64,000 nucleotides of DNA from Hominisplanchenecus_A murintestinalis (lineage in GTDB: Bacteria; Bacillota; Clostridia; Lachnospirales; Lachnospiraceae), in NCBI RefSeq assembly GCF_943193015.1, contig NZ_CALPCM010000001.1, positions 1-64,000 of the forward strand. The letters are read 5' to 3'. The position numbers and the translations under genes are program-made. Shown here in pieces: positions 52,996-61,182 of the stretch (its first letter is position 1; each line of letters opens with the position of its first letter). The notes under the pieces were generated by a model. It made no database searches. It was not told the origin of the DNA and saw nothing but the letters and a program-made list of their open reading frames with translations.

Positions 52996-54042
52996 ATGGA
53001 CAAGCAGGCAGAATTAAATGAATTTGCAGAAGATGTAAAAAGCTTGAGCAGTAGAGAGAAAGCCGCCCTCGTAGTTGTCTCCCTTGGATCAGACAGGGCG
53101 TCTCAGATTTATAAGTATCTGAGTGAACAGGAAATAGAAGAACTTACCTATGCAGTGGCAGGCATGGGAAAGGCAGACAATAAACAGGTAGAGGATACAC
53201 TGGATGAGTTTTATAAGTTCTGCCTTGCGCATAAGATGATGACAGATGGCGGTATGGAATATGCCCGTGACGTACTGGAAAAAGCTTTTGGAAGTACTGC
53301 TGCCGCAGGGCTTCTGGATAAAGTATCCAGAACACTTCAGTCCAGGCCGTTCAGCTTCTTTATGAAAGGGGATCCGAAAGCTGTATTGTCACTGCTGCAG
53401 AATGAGCGTTCGCAGGTAATCGCCCTGATTATTTCTTATATGGATCCAGATCAGGCGGCAAAGATTTTGGAGCAGCTTCCAGAGAGCAAAAGGATTGCGG
53501 CATTAGAAAACGTGGCCGGAATGGATAGAGTTTCGCCTGAGGCCATTGCGATTGTAGAAGAAGAAATGCGCCGTAAGTTTTCAGCTATCACCACGAGCAC
53601 GGATAACACAAATCTGGGTGGTGTGGATTATGTGGCTGATGTGATGAACCATGTAGACCGCGGTAATGAGCGGAGGATTTTTGAAGAGCTGGATAAACGG
53701 AATCCGAATCTTGCAAAGAGTATCCGCGACAAAATGTTTGTATTTGAGGATATTCTTGGAATGGACAGCCGTTCTGTTCAGCGGTTTATTAGAGATTGTG
53801 ATGTTAAAGATGTGGTGTATGCGCTTAAGACTGCATCTGATGAGATGAAGGATATTTTCTTCGAAAACATGTCCAAACGTATGGCTGACAGCGTCCGTGA
53901 GGATTTGGAGATTACTACAAATGTAAGATTGAAAGAAGTAGAGGAAGCGCAGCAGCGTATCGTCACGCTTATCAGGGATCTCGAAGAACAGGGAGAGGTA
54001 ATTATCAAGAAGGGAGGCAGTGACGATGACATTCTCGTCTAG
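52996..54042 (+). CDS. fliG: Flagellar motor switch protein FliG
   Basis: 348 residues of the rotor switch; FliG carries the torque-generating charged helix that meets MotA. The N-terminal domain has LSSREKAALVVVSLGSDRAS; the middle domain has NERSQVIALIISYMDPDQAA; the C-terminal domain has MFVFEDILGMDSRSVQRFIRD and the charged helix around SKRMADSVREDLE. The ATG at 52996 is chosen because GAGGGG (52982-52987) is eight bases upstream; the GTG at 52987 and ATG at 52990 are too close. It starts 15 bases after fliF and overlaps fliH by 17. Confidence 0.95.
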   Translation: MDKQAELNEFAEDVKSLSSREKAALVVVSLGSDRASQIYKYLSEQEIEELTYAVAGMGKADNKQVEDTLDEFYKFCLAHKMMTDGGMEYARDVLEKAFGSTAAAGLLDKVSRTLQSRPFSFFMKGDPKAVLSLLQNERSQVIALIISYMDPDQAAKILEQLPESKRIAALENVAGMDRVSPEAIAIVEEEMRRKFSAITTSTDNTNLGGVDYVADVMNHVDRGNERRIFEELDKRNPNLAKSIRDKMFVFEDILGMDSRSVQRFIRDCDVKDVVYALKTASDEMKDIFFENMSKRMADSVREDLEITTNVRLKEVEEAQQRIVTLIRDLEEQGEVIIKKGGSDDDILV

Positions 54043-54847
54043 CCGTATCATAAAAGCAGGGATTGTTTCACAGTCCGTGGGAGTAAAATCGTTTGAACTT
54101 CCTTCTATGGCGGCAGATACAAATGGAAAAGGTAAAAGTCCGGTTTTTCCGGATTTTTACCTGAACACTTCTGCAGAAGAAGCGCTTCCCGAAGAAGAAT
54201 GTGAAGAAGAGCAGGAAGACCTGAAGGAAAAAGAAAAAGAGCGTTATCTGGCAGAGGTACAGGAAGAGGCAGAGGCAATCCTGCAGGAAGCCCGGGCTGA
54301 GGCAGAGAGAATGAAAGAAGAAGCTCTGCGCCGCGGTCAGGAAGAAGGTTATGAGATTGGATTCCGTGAAGGACAAAGCAGGGCTTATTCTGACTATAAA
54401 GCCGAGATGGATGCAGAAACTTCCAAGTTTCACAGGGAAATGGAAACAGCCCTGAAGGATGTAAGCCGGGCGAAAGAGACAGTCCTGGAAAAATATCTTG
54501 AGGAGTTGAAAGACTGTTCTATTGCAATTGCAGAAAAAGTTATGCATATCAGCTTGAAATCTAGCGGTGAAGTTATTAAACGGATGATTGTTGCCGCTAC
54601 GGAAAAACTCAAGAAAAAAGAATGGGTAAAAATTTACATGGGTAAATATGATTATGATATGATGATAGAAGCGGATGCAAATATGGTTCAGGAACTCATG
54701 CATTTATCGAACAATATTAAGTTTGTTGTGATGGAGCAGGAGGAGCCGGGCAATTGTATCATAGAAATGCCGGATGAAATCATTGATGTAAGTGTAAATA
54801 CCCAGATGGAAAATTTGAAAGATATCTTGGGAAATGTGAGGGTTTAG
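54026..54847 (+). CDS. fliH: Flagellar assembly protein FliH
   Basis: 273 residues. FliH binds and regulates the export ATPase FliI. The centre is a long Glu/Lys/Ala-rich coiled coil (about residues 60-130, with an EEGYEIGFREGQS glycine-repeat stretch) and the C-terminal domain has CSIAIAEKVMHISLK and a VVMEQEEPGNCIIE segment. The ATG at 54026 lies eight bases after GGGAGG (54012-54017); GTG 54020 is too close. It overlaps fliG by 17 bases. Confidence 0.9.
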   Translation: MTFSSSRIIKAGIVSQSVGVKSFELPSMAADTNGKGKSPVFPDFYLNTSAEEALPEEECEEEQEDLKEKEKERYLAEVQEEAEAILQEARAEAERMKEEALRRGQEEGYEIGFREGQSRAYSDYKAEMDAETSKFHREMETALKDVSRAKETVLEKYLEELKDCSIAIAEKVMHISLKSSGEVIKRMIVAATEKLKKKEWVKIYMGKYDYDMMIEADANMVQELMHLSNNIKFVVMEQEEPGNCIIEMPDEIIDVSVNTQMENLKDILGNVRV

Positions 54848-54853
54848 CCGGGT

Positions 54854-56155
54854 ATGTTTGAAAAAGTAACACAGCAGGTCATGAAAGCTGAGACAGTGAG
54901 CCACATTGGAAAGATTGAAAATGTAGTGGGAATGTCTATGGAAGCTTCAGGAGGAAAGTCAAGCATTGGTGACATTGTAATGATATACAATGAAGAGCAG
55001 AACCGACAGATACCTGCTGAAGTTGTAGGATTTAAAGGTGACAGAATCCAGCTCATGACATATGAAGATATGGGCGGCATCACATCAGGGAGTTTTGTGC
55101 GGAATACAAAGCATAAGCTGAGGGTTCCTGTAGGAGACTTTCTGAAAGGCAGGATTATCAATGCCTTAGGCGAGCCAATAGATGATAAGGGAAAGTTTGA
55201 GGCGTTCAAATATTATACAGTTAATAGTAACTATACAAATCCGCTGACCAGACCGCCCATTAGAGAGCGGCTGGAGTTTGGCATTAAGGCCATTGATGGC
55301 CTGAATACAATTGGAAAAGGACAGAGAATAGGAATTTTCGCAGGCTCGGGCGTTGGAAAAAGTACCTTGATGGGCATGATTGCAAGGAATGTCAAGACAG
55401 ATATTAATGTGATTGCCCTGGTAGGGGAGCGAGGCCGTGAGGTTTTGGAATTTATGCAAAAGGATTTGGGTGAAGAGGGAATGCGCCGTTCCGTACTGGT
55501 GGTGGCGACATCCGACCAGCCCGCCATGCTTCGGATGAAATGTCCTTTAGTGGCGACTACAATCGCAGAGTATTTCAAAGACCAGGGGTATGATGTGCTT
55601 TTGATGATGGATTCTCTGACACGATATGCCATGGCACAGAGGGAGATTGGGCTTGCGATTGGGGAACCGCCTATTGCAAGGGGATATACTCCCTCAATTT
55701 ATGCAGAGTTTCCGAAACTTTTAGAGCGAAGCGGTAATTTTGGCAAAGGTTCTATTACCGGAGTTTACACAGTTTTGGTAGAGGGTGATGATACAAACGA
55801 GCCGATTGCCGATACTGTCAGGGGTATTCTGGACGGGCATATTGTGCTGAGCCGTCAGCTGGCAAATGAGAATCATTTTCCGGCCATAGACATTGGAGCG
55901 AGTATATCTCGTCTTATGGTTGAAATTGTATCACGGGGACATCACGATACAGCGTCAAAGTTTCGGAATATGTTGAGTCTTTATCAGAAAAATGCAGACC
56001 TTATCGCGATTGGCGCTTATAAAAAAGGAACAAACGCCGCATTAGATGAGGCGGTATCAAAAATCAACAGAATCAACGCTTTTCTAATGCAGGGGATAGA
56101 AGAAAAATTCTCTTATGATGAAATCGTACAGTTAATGGAGCGTATTGTAGGATAG
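54854..56155 (+). CDS. fliI: Flagellum-specific ATPase FliI
   Basis: 433-residue ATPase of the flagellar type III export apparatus, related to F1-beta. The P-loop GSGVGKST is at residues 164-171, with LVGERGREVLEF, MMDSLTRYAMAQREIGLAIGEPP and GYTPSIYAEFPKLLERSG following. The length matches the family. It begins six bases after the fliH stop. Its end overlaps the first base of a 33-base imperfect direct repeat that leads to fliJ. Confidence 0.97.
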   Translation: MFEKVTQQVMKAETVSHIGKIENVVGMSMEASGGKSSIGDIVMIYNEEQNRQIPAEVVGFKGDRIQLMTYEDMGGITSGSFVRNTKHKLRVPVGDFLKGRIINALGEPIDDKGKFEAFKYYTVNSNYTNPLTRPPIRERLEFGIKAIDGLNTIGKGQRIGIFAGSGVGKSTLMGMIARNVKTDINVIALVGERGREVLEFMQKDLGEEGMRRSVLVVATSDQPAMLRMKCPLVATTIAEYFKDQGYDVLLMMDSLTRYAMAQREIGLAIGEPPIARGYTPSIYAEFPKLLERSGNFGKGSITGVYTVLVEGDDTNEPIADTVRGILDGHIVLSRQLANENHFPAIDIGASISRLMVEIVSRGHHDTASKFRNMLSLYQKNADLIAIGAYKKGTNAALDEAVSKINRINAFLMQGIEEKFSYDEIVQLMERIVG

Positions 56156-56248
56156 ATGATGCAGTAAATGCGTGAGAAAGAGAAAAGTTTGGAACTAACC
56201 TTCCAAATCTACCAGGATGACGCAGCAAGTGCGTCAGAAAGAGGAAAG
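56155..56248 (+). repeat. Imperfect direct repeat duplicating the fliJ upstream region
   Basis: Bases 56155-56187 and 56216-56248 match at 28 of 33 positions, and each contains GATGA-x-GCAG-x-AA-x-TGCGT-x-AGAAAGAG-x-AAAG. Between them, TTTGGAA (56188-56194) and TTCCAAA (56201-56207) form a small hairpin. Only the second copy is followed by the fliJ ATG (56250); its AGAGGAAAG is the ribosome site. Confidence 0.7.
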
Positions 56249-56249
56249 C

Positions 56250-56690
56250 ATGAAGAAATTTCAATATCGTCTGGAAACGGTACTGAGATATAAGAGCCAG
56301 GTGCTAGATGACCTAAAGGTGCAGCACGCGGCAATTCTCCAGAGTGTAAACCGGAAGCAAGAGGAGATTAATCAGCTGAATCAGAGACTGGCAGAATATG
56401 GTTCAGACTTTGATAAGAAAAAATCAACAGGCGCTTCTATAGAAGATTTCAAAATGTTTGACATATGTATTTCCCGTATGGAGGAATGCATTGACACCGA
56501 GAAAGAAAAGCTGAAAGAGCTGCAGATAAAAGAGCAGAAAAAAAAAGAAGAGGTTATTGAGGCAAAGACAGATACTTCTAAATTTGAAAAGCTGAAAGAA
56601 AAGAAAGTTGAGGAATACAACAAGGCCGCCGCAAAAGAGGAAGAATCTTTTATTGAAGAGTTTGTCATACGGGGGCTTGGTGAAACATAG
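56250..56690 (+). CDS. fliJ: Flagellar export chaperone FliJ
   Basis: 146 residues, almost wholly charged coiled coil, as expected of FliJ, which couples the FliI ring to the export gate. The N-terminus MKKFQYRLETVLRYKSQVLD is the most family-like part. The ATG at 56250 follows AGAGGAAAG; a frame beginning at 56217 starts inside the upstream repeat and is rejected. It sits 94 bases after fliI and 59 before fliK. Confidence 0.85.
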   Translation: MKKFQYRLETVLRYKSQVLDDLKVQHAAILQSVNRKQEEINQLNQRLAEYGSDFDKKKSTGASIEDFKMFDICISRMEECIDTEKEKLKELQIKEQKKKEEVIEAKTDTSKFEKLKEKKVEEYNKAAAKEEESFIEEFVIRGLGET

Positions 56691-56749
56691 GTAATCTCAG
56701 GGCAACCTGTTGATTATATACATATAATATAAAGAAAGGAGGGAAAAAG

Positions 56750-57859
56750 ATGACAGGGACCGAAAGAGTGCAGTCCTTTAACCGCATGCAGGGCACCGAG
56801 AGTACAAATAAGGCAGGCAGCAAGGAGAGTGCTTCAGCAGGCGTGGAGGGCATTTTTGAGAGACTTCTCCAGGAAAGGCAGAACGCCGTGGATGAAACAG
56901 AAAATAAGAAAGATACGGTTCAGTCAGAAGGAAAACAAGACACAAAAGAAGCAGGAGACAGCAAGGCAGCGCAGACAGAGAAAACAGAGTCTCAGCAAAC
57001 AGGGGATAAGAAAGCGGAAAGTGTATCAGAAACCCAGGAAACAGGCGCCGAAGAGGTATTGACGGCACAGATGCTGGGAGCAGCTTATCTGCTGAATGAG
57101 ACAGAGCTTCTCGAGTTGCCGGAGGAAGTCGCAGCAGTTGAGGATGACGGCGCTGCGGGCGTGTATGGTGTGGAAGGAGTATTTGTAAGCCAGGCAGAAG
57201 AAAAGCCGGCGGAAAATATGCCAATGCAGTCTGTAGAAGGAAATGTTCAAACAGTTTCCGTACATGAGCAGATAGATATGCCTGCTGCAAAAGCAGAGAC
57301 AGTTTCAGGAAGAGCAGAAGCGAATGTTGTAAAAGAGGCTGGAAATCGTCCCCACGAAGAGGGAATGTTCCAGGCAGAGACAGCAGTACAGGCGTCAGGA
57401 AATGATATCCGGCAGGAAGCACAAGCTGAAACTGCGGCAGTGAAAGACATTTCTGTTCCGGTAAAGACGACAGAAAATACTCTGGCACCGGATATCGCTA
57501 AAACGATGGCAGCGCGGATGCCTGCGGATAACGGGACGCTAACCCTGGAGCTGGAACCGGCATCACTGGGAAAGCTTACGATACGCATGACCTATGAAGC
57601 AGGAAAAGCAGTTGTGTCTATTATGGCAACAAACACCAGGACACTGGAGCTCTTAAGTCAGAGAAGCGGAGAAATTGCAGCAATTCTGGAGGAGCGCACA
57701 GGGCAGGAAACCGTTGTACAGCCATACCAGCCGAGTGAAGAGGGAGCTTACTATGAGCAGAACCAGGAAAGCGGCAGGGAGAGGCAGCAGCAAGAACAGA
57801 GAAAAGAAAACAAGGAAACAGATTCCTTTATGCAGCAGCTTCGGCTGGGATTAATTTAA
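56750..57859 (+). CDS. fliK: Flagellar hook-length control protein FliK
   Basis: 369 residues. The first two thirds are Glu/Gln/Ala/Thr-rich and low in hydrophobic residues, as in the disordered ruler part of FliK. The C-terminal Flg_hook domain begins near residue 255 with NGTLTLELEPASLGKLTIRM and continues through VVSIMATNTRTLELLSQRSGE. It ends in a Gln/Glu/Arg-rich tail. AAAGGAGGG precedes the ATG. It lies between fliJ and flgD, the usual place. The N-terminal part is poorly conserved, so identity rests on the C-terminal domain and position. Confidence 0.9.
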   Translation: MTGTERVQSFNRMQGTESTNKAGSKESASAGVEGIFERLLQERQNAVDETENKKDTVQSEGKQDTKEAGDSKAAQTEKTESQQTGDKKAESVSETQETGAEEVLTAQMLGAAYLLNETELLELPEEVAAVEDDGAAGVYGVEGVFVSQAEEKPAENMPMQSVEGNVQTVSVHEQIDMPAAKAETVSGRAEANVVKEAGNRPHEEGMFQAETAVQASGNDIRQEAQAETAAVKDISVPVKTTENTLAPDIAKTMAARMPADNGTLTLELEPASLGKLTIRMTYEAGKAVVSIMATNTRTLELLSQRSGEIAAILEERTGQETVVQPYQPSEEGAYYEQNQESGRERQQQEQRKENKETDSFMQQLRLGLI

Positions 57860-57883
57860 CATACGAACAGAAAGGGGAATACA

Positions 57884-58426
57884 ATGGCAGACTTATCATC
57901 AGTTGGAGTGGCAAGTAATCCGTATGCAGGCAGTACATTTACAGCGGCAATGACGGATAAGAATACCCTGAGCATGTCAGATTATTTTCAGCTCATGGCA
58001 GTCCAGCTCCAGAATCAGGATATGACAAATCCTATGGACAGCGGCGATATGATGGCGCAGATGGTTCAGATGGGAATGATGCAGGCCATGACTACCATGA
58101 CGGAGGCGATAGATAATTCTACCGCAGTTTCTACGCAGACCTATGCGGCAAGCATGATTGGGCAGGAAATAACCGTAGCAGTCACAGAGAAAGATGCGGC
58201 AGGACGCGAGACTCCGGTAGGGGTAAAATATGGCAAGGTAGTATCTGTAGACTTTACAAGCGGGATGCCTACTATCCGGCTGGAGAATGATCCAAAAGAT
58301 TATTCTATGTCTTATATATTAGGAGTAGGGAAATTAGATGATCCGTATAAAGAGCCTGATACAGACGGTAAAGATGACGAAGAGGACAGCGGCAACAAAG
58401 ATGATACCGGCACTGAGAAAGTTTAG
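57884..58426 (+). CDS. flgD: Flagellar hook scaffold protein FlgD
   Basis: 180 residues; hook-capping scaffold needed for hook assembly. The N-terminal signature is clear: LSMSDYFQLMAVQLQNQDMTNPMDSGDMMAQM, followed by SMIGQEITVAV. The C-terminal half is short compared with E. coli FlgD (about 230 residues) and ends in an Asp/Glu-rich tail, as often in Clostridia. AAAGGGG precedes the ATG, 24 bases after fliK. Confidence 0.92.
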   Translation: MADLSSVGVASNPYAGSTFTAAMTDKNTLSMSDYFQLMAVQLQNQDMTNPMDSGDMMAQMVQMGMMQAMTTMTEAIDNSTAVSTQTYAASMIGQEITVAVTEKDAAGRETPVGVKYGKVVSVDFTSGMPTIRLENDPKDYSMSYILGVGKLDDPYKEPDTDGKDDEEDSGNKDDTGTEKV

Positions 58427-58477
58427 CGTTTGAGAGGGAGCAGTTATTAAAAGCGGATGGCTGGAAAGGAAGGAACT

Positions 58478-58864
58478 ATGGACATGAATCGGTTAGGAAA
58501 CCTGGGAATCGTCCAGACCGATATTTCCGCTCAGCCTGCCAGAACGGCACAGCAGGCGAAAAAAGGAACCGGGCTTGATTTTCAGACAATGCTTCAGGAG
58601 CGGGCCGGGGAGAGCCTGAATTTTTCCAAGCATGCCGCAAAGCGTTTGGAAGAGCGGGGGATTGACATGGACAGCCGTCTTATGAATGATTTGGAGAATG
58701 CAGTGGAAGGCGCAAGGAAGAAAGGAGCCAGGGAACTGGCTGTTATCGGAGCGAAAGGCGTATTCATTGTAAATGTCCCCAATAATGTGGTGGTGACCAC
58801 CATGTCCCAGGAAGATATGAAACAGAGAGTATTTACAAATATTGATAGTGCCGTCTTGATGTAG
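58478..58864 (+). CDS. Flagellar operon protein, TIGR02530-like
   Basis: 128 residues. The conserved core FSKHAAKRLEERGIDMDS, then a LENAVEGARKKGARELAVI segment, then FIVNVPNNVVVTTM, matches the small family known as flagellar operon protein (TIGR02530), found between flgD and flgE in Clostridia and some Bacilli. Its function is unknown; helping hook export or assembly is inference from position. The ATG at 58478 follows AAAGGAAGG at five bases; the ATG at 58457 lacks a site. Confidence 0.85.
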   Translation: MDMNRLGNLGIVQTDISAQPARTAQQAKKGTGLDFQTMLQERAGESLNFSKHAAKRLEERGIDMDSRLMNDLENAVEGARKKGARELAVIGAKGVFIVNVPNNVVVTTMSQEDMKQRVFTNIDSAVLM

Positions 58865-58937
58865 CAGGACCGTAAGGGTGCTTATCTGCCAGCCTGAAGC
58901 GCAGGCAGAGCGGACGGCGGAAAGGATTGAAAAGAAA

Positions 58938-60014
58938 ATGTTAAGAGCAATGGATTCAGCAGTGGCAGGTCTTCGTGCCCATCAGAATAAACTTGACGTA
59001 ATCGGAAATAACCTGGCAAACTGTAATACAGCAGGTTACAAGACCCAGAGTTACAATTTCCAGGAGGCTATGTATCAGACGTCTACCCAGTCCACGGCAG
59101 GAAGTACGCAGCCGGGACAGACTATGGGTGGTGCAAATGCGGCTCAGTACGGATATGGTTCTCTGATGGGGTCTATCAGTATGGATATGACAGAGAGTAC
59201 GCCTACCTATACAGGTAAATTTGACGCACATATTTGTGGTATGGGATTTTTTATCACACTGCCACAGATTAAGCCGGACGGTGTAGATGCGGCTGCTATG
59301 AAAACAGAAGATTTTGCTTATACCCGCGTGGGACAGTTCAAGCTGAACAGCGACGGATATGTAGTGGATTCCCAGAACAACTTTGTGTATGGCTTTGTAA
59401 GCATGGACAATGGAAAAACCTTCAGCGACGGCGGTACCGGAACGACATCTGCAGACCAGACATGTACAGTACAGGTACAGGACGGTGTGGACGCAGACGG
59501 AAAGCCGATTATGAGGGATGAGACAATTACAGTACCTAAGGGTAAGTTAGTTCCTCTGCGTGTACCGTCTTCTATAGATTTTACGGATCCAAATGCTCCA
59601 AAAGTCAATATTGATAACAGTGGAGCTGCACAGGAAATGATTGTTACCAGCACAACGATCAATGATGCAGGCGAGATTACCGTAAAAGTACAGTCAGACG
59701 ATCCGGCGCAGGATGGTAAGGTAGTCAGCATCGGTAAGATAGCAATCGCTTCTTTCCAGAACCCGGAGGGTCTCAGCAAGGGAGGAAACAATACTTTTAA
59801 CGCGAAGGAGAACGACAACACTGGTGAAGCAAGCGCTACAGTACCGGGCGGTTCGACCCCAATGCTTATGGGAGGATACGTGGAGGGTTCCAACGTAGAT
59901 ATGGCGAATGAGTTCGTGCAGATGATTACTACTCAGAGAGGTTTCCAGGCAAATTCAAAAATCATTACTGTTAGTGACGAAATTTTGAATGAGCTTGTAA
60001 ATATGAAACGATAA
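58938..60014 (+). CDS. flgE: Flagellar hook protein FlgE
   Basis: About 358 residues; the hook subunit. The N-terminal rod/hook signature MDSAVAGLRAHQNKLDVIGN with NLANCNTAGYKT follows the start. The C-terminus has NEFVQMITTQRGFQANSKII and ends EILNELVNMKR, as in hook proteins. The ATG at 58938 follows AAAGGATTG; an in-frame frame from 58878 adds a Glu/Ala-rich leader without support. The central domain (about 110-300) is the variable hook surface region. A gap of 105 bases with a promoter-like sequence and a hairpin follows before flbD. Confidence 0.93.
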   Translation: MLRAMDSAVAGLRAHQNKLDVIGNNLANCNTAGYKTQSYNFQEAMYQTSTQSTAGSTQPGQTMGGANAAQYGYGSLMGSISMDMTESTPTYTGKFDAHICGMGFFITLPQIKPDGVDAAAMKTEDFAYTRVGQFKLNSDGYVVDSQNNFVYGFVSMDNGKTFSDGGTGTTSADQTCTVQVQDGVDADGKPIMRDETITVPKGKLVPLRVPSSIDFTDPNAPKVNIDNSGAAQEMIVTSTTINDAGEITVKVQSDDPAQDGKVVSIGKIAIASFQNPEGLSKGGNNTFNAKENDNTGEASATVPGGSTPMLMGGYVEGSNVDMANEFVQMITTQRGFQANSKIITVSDEILNELVNMKR

Positions 60015-60017
60015 GGC

Positions 60018-60046
60018 TTGTGTTGAATTCAAAAAAATAGTATAAT
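60018..60046 (+). promoter_or_regulatory. Possible internal sigma-A promoter before flbD-motAB
   Basis: TTGTGT (60018-60023), 17-base spacer, TATAAT (60041-60046, perfect). It would allow flbD-motA-motB-fliM-cheY-flgC to be expressed partly independently of the upstream flagellar genes. Confidence 0.5.
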
Positions 60047-60059
60047 GAAAAATAAGTGA

Positions 60060-60089
60060 AATCCGAGGTGCTTTAGGGCATCTCGGATT
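60060..60089 (+). repeat. 12-bp hairpin between flgE and flbD
   Basis: AATCCGAGGTGC (60060-60071) pairs with GCATCTCGGATT (60078-60089), with one G-T pair. No T-run follows, so it is more likely an mRNA processing or stability element, or a partial terminator, than a full intrinsic terminator. It would lie at the very 5' end of a transcript from the promoter at 60018. Confidence 0.6.
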
Positions 60090-60119
60090 CAGAAAGGTAA
60101 AAGCAGGGGAGAAACAGCT

Positions 60120-60320
60120 ATGATCCGTGTAGTTCGTTTAAACGGCGAGGTTCTTTATCTGAATTATTTACAGATAGAGTTGATTGAATGCATTCCCGAG
60201 ACAAAAATCAGGCTGATGAATGGAGATTATTATGTAGTAAGGGATTCGGTAGATTCCATCAATCAGCAGATACAGTCATTCTTGAAAGGCTGTCTATATT
60301 ATGAAAACAAATGTAAATAA
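60120..60320 (+). CDS. flbD: FlbD/SwrD-family flagellar protein
   Basis: 66 residues, full length for the family. The pattern MIRVVRLNGEVLYLNYLQIE, then IPETKIRLMNGDYYVVRDSV, matches FlbD; the Bacillus homologue SwrD (YlzI) is reported to raise flagellar power for swarming. AGGGGAG precedes the ATG. In most Firmicutes it lies between flgE and the next flagellar genes, as here; motA follows after 37 bases. Confidence 0.92.
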   Translation: MIRVVRLNGEVLYLNYLQIELIECIPETKIRLMNGDYYVVRDSVDSINQQIQSFLKGCLYYENKCK

Positions 60321-60357
60321 CATTTAAGAATATTTTTTACATAGGAGGCAAATAGTA

Positions 60358-61179
60358 ATGGATATAACAACGCTGATCGGTATGATTGCAGGGTTTGCAT
60401 TGATGGTTTTTGGTATCGGTACGAGTAAGTTGGGAAACTTCTTTGAGACAGGAAGTATTATCATCGTACTGGGCGGTACAATGGCCGGAGTTATCGCGAG
60501 TTATCCCCTGCGAATGCTGCTTGGAATCCCAAAGCACATTCTGGTTACTACACGAGAAAAGAAGTACAGCATCCCGAAGCTGGTAGATCAAATGGTGGAT
60601 TTGGCTACCACTGCAAGGCAGAACGGGCTTCTGGCTTTAGAGGAACAGGCGGAACAGATTAAAGACCCATTTTTGAAGCAGGGTGTGCTGATGCTGGTAG
60701 ACGCTACAGATGCGGATAAGATACGCCATATGATGGAGCTGGAGATTGACAGCCTGGCGGCACGCCATGATGAAGTGGCGGGAATGTATGAGAAAGCATC
60801 CGCGGCAGCGCCTGCGTTTGGTATGATTGGTACGTTGATTGGTCTGATTAACATGCTGAAGGGACTGAACATGGATGGCGGCGGCGGTTCGAGCAGCTTG
60901 GGCGAGGACATGAGCGTGGCGTTGATTACCACCTTTTATGGATGTCTTTTGGCGAACCTGATTTTTAACCCGATAGCCAGCAAGCTTCGGATACGCCATC
61001 AGGAAGAAGAGTTATACTGCTCGCTGGTTATCGAAGGAGTCCTGGCTATTCAGGCAGGAGAGAACCCGAAATTTCTGCGCGAACATCTGCTTGCTACCCT
61101 GAAGCAGTCTCAGCAGAAGAAGCTGCTTGCAAAAGCAGGCGCTTCTGCCGGAAGCGCTGCAGCCGGTGGGGAGGAATAA
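60358..61179 (+). CDS. motA: Flagellar motor stator protein MotA
   Basis: 273 residues with four membrane segments: two near the N-terminus (LIGMIAGFALMVFGI; SIIIVLGGTMAGVIA) and two later (AFGMIGTLIGLINML; VALITTFYGCLLANLIF). The stretch between contains the cytoplasmic loop that meets FliG. AAPAFGMIGTLIGL is the family signature. AGGAGG precedes the ATG. motB follows after three bases. Having motAB inside the flagellar operon is common in Clostridia. Confidence 0.95.
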   Translation: MDITTLIGMIAGFALMVFGIGTSKLGNFFETGSIIIVLGGTMAGVIASYPLRMLLGIPKHILVTTREKKYSIPKLVDQMVDLATTARQNGLLALEEQAEQIKDPFLKQGVLMLVDATDADKIRHMMELEIDSLAARHDEVAGMYEKASAAAPAFGMIGTLIGLINMLKGLNMDGGGGSSSLGEDMSVALITTFYGCLLANLIFNPIASKLRIRHQEEELYCSLVIEGVLAIQAGENPKFLREHLLATLKQSQQKKLLAKAGASAGSAAAGGEE

Positions 61180-61182
61180 GCA

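Noticed and set aside
55797..55805. GCCGATAC as a second sigma-D box
   Set aside because: It lies within the fliI coding sequence with no downstream start nearby and is not the full consensus.
60023..60046. TTGAAT at 60023 as -35 for the TATAAT at 60041
   Set aside because: The spacer would be only 12 bases; TTGTGT at 60018 gives 17.
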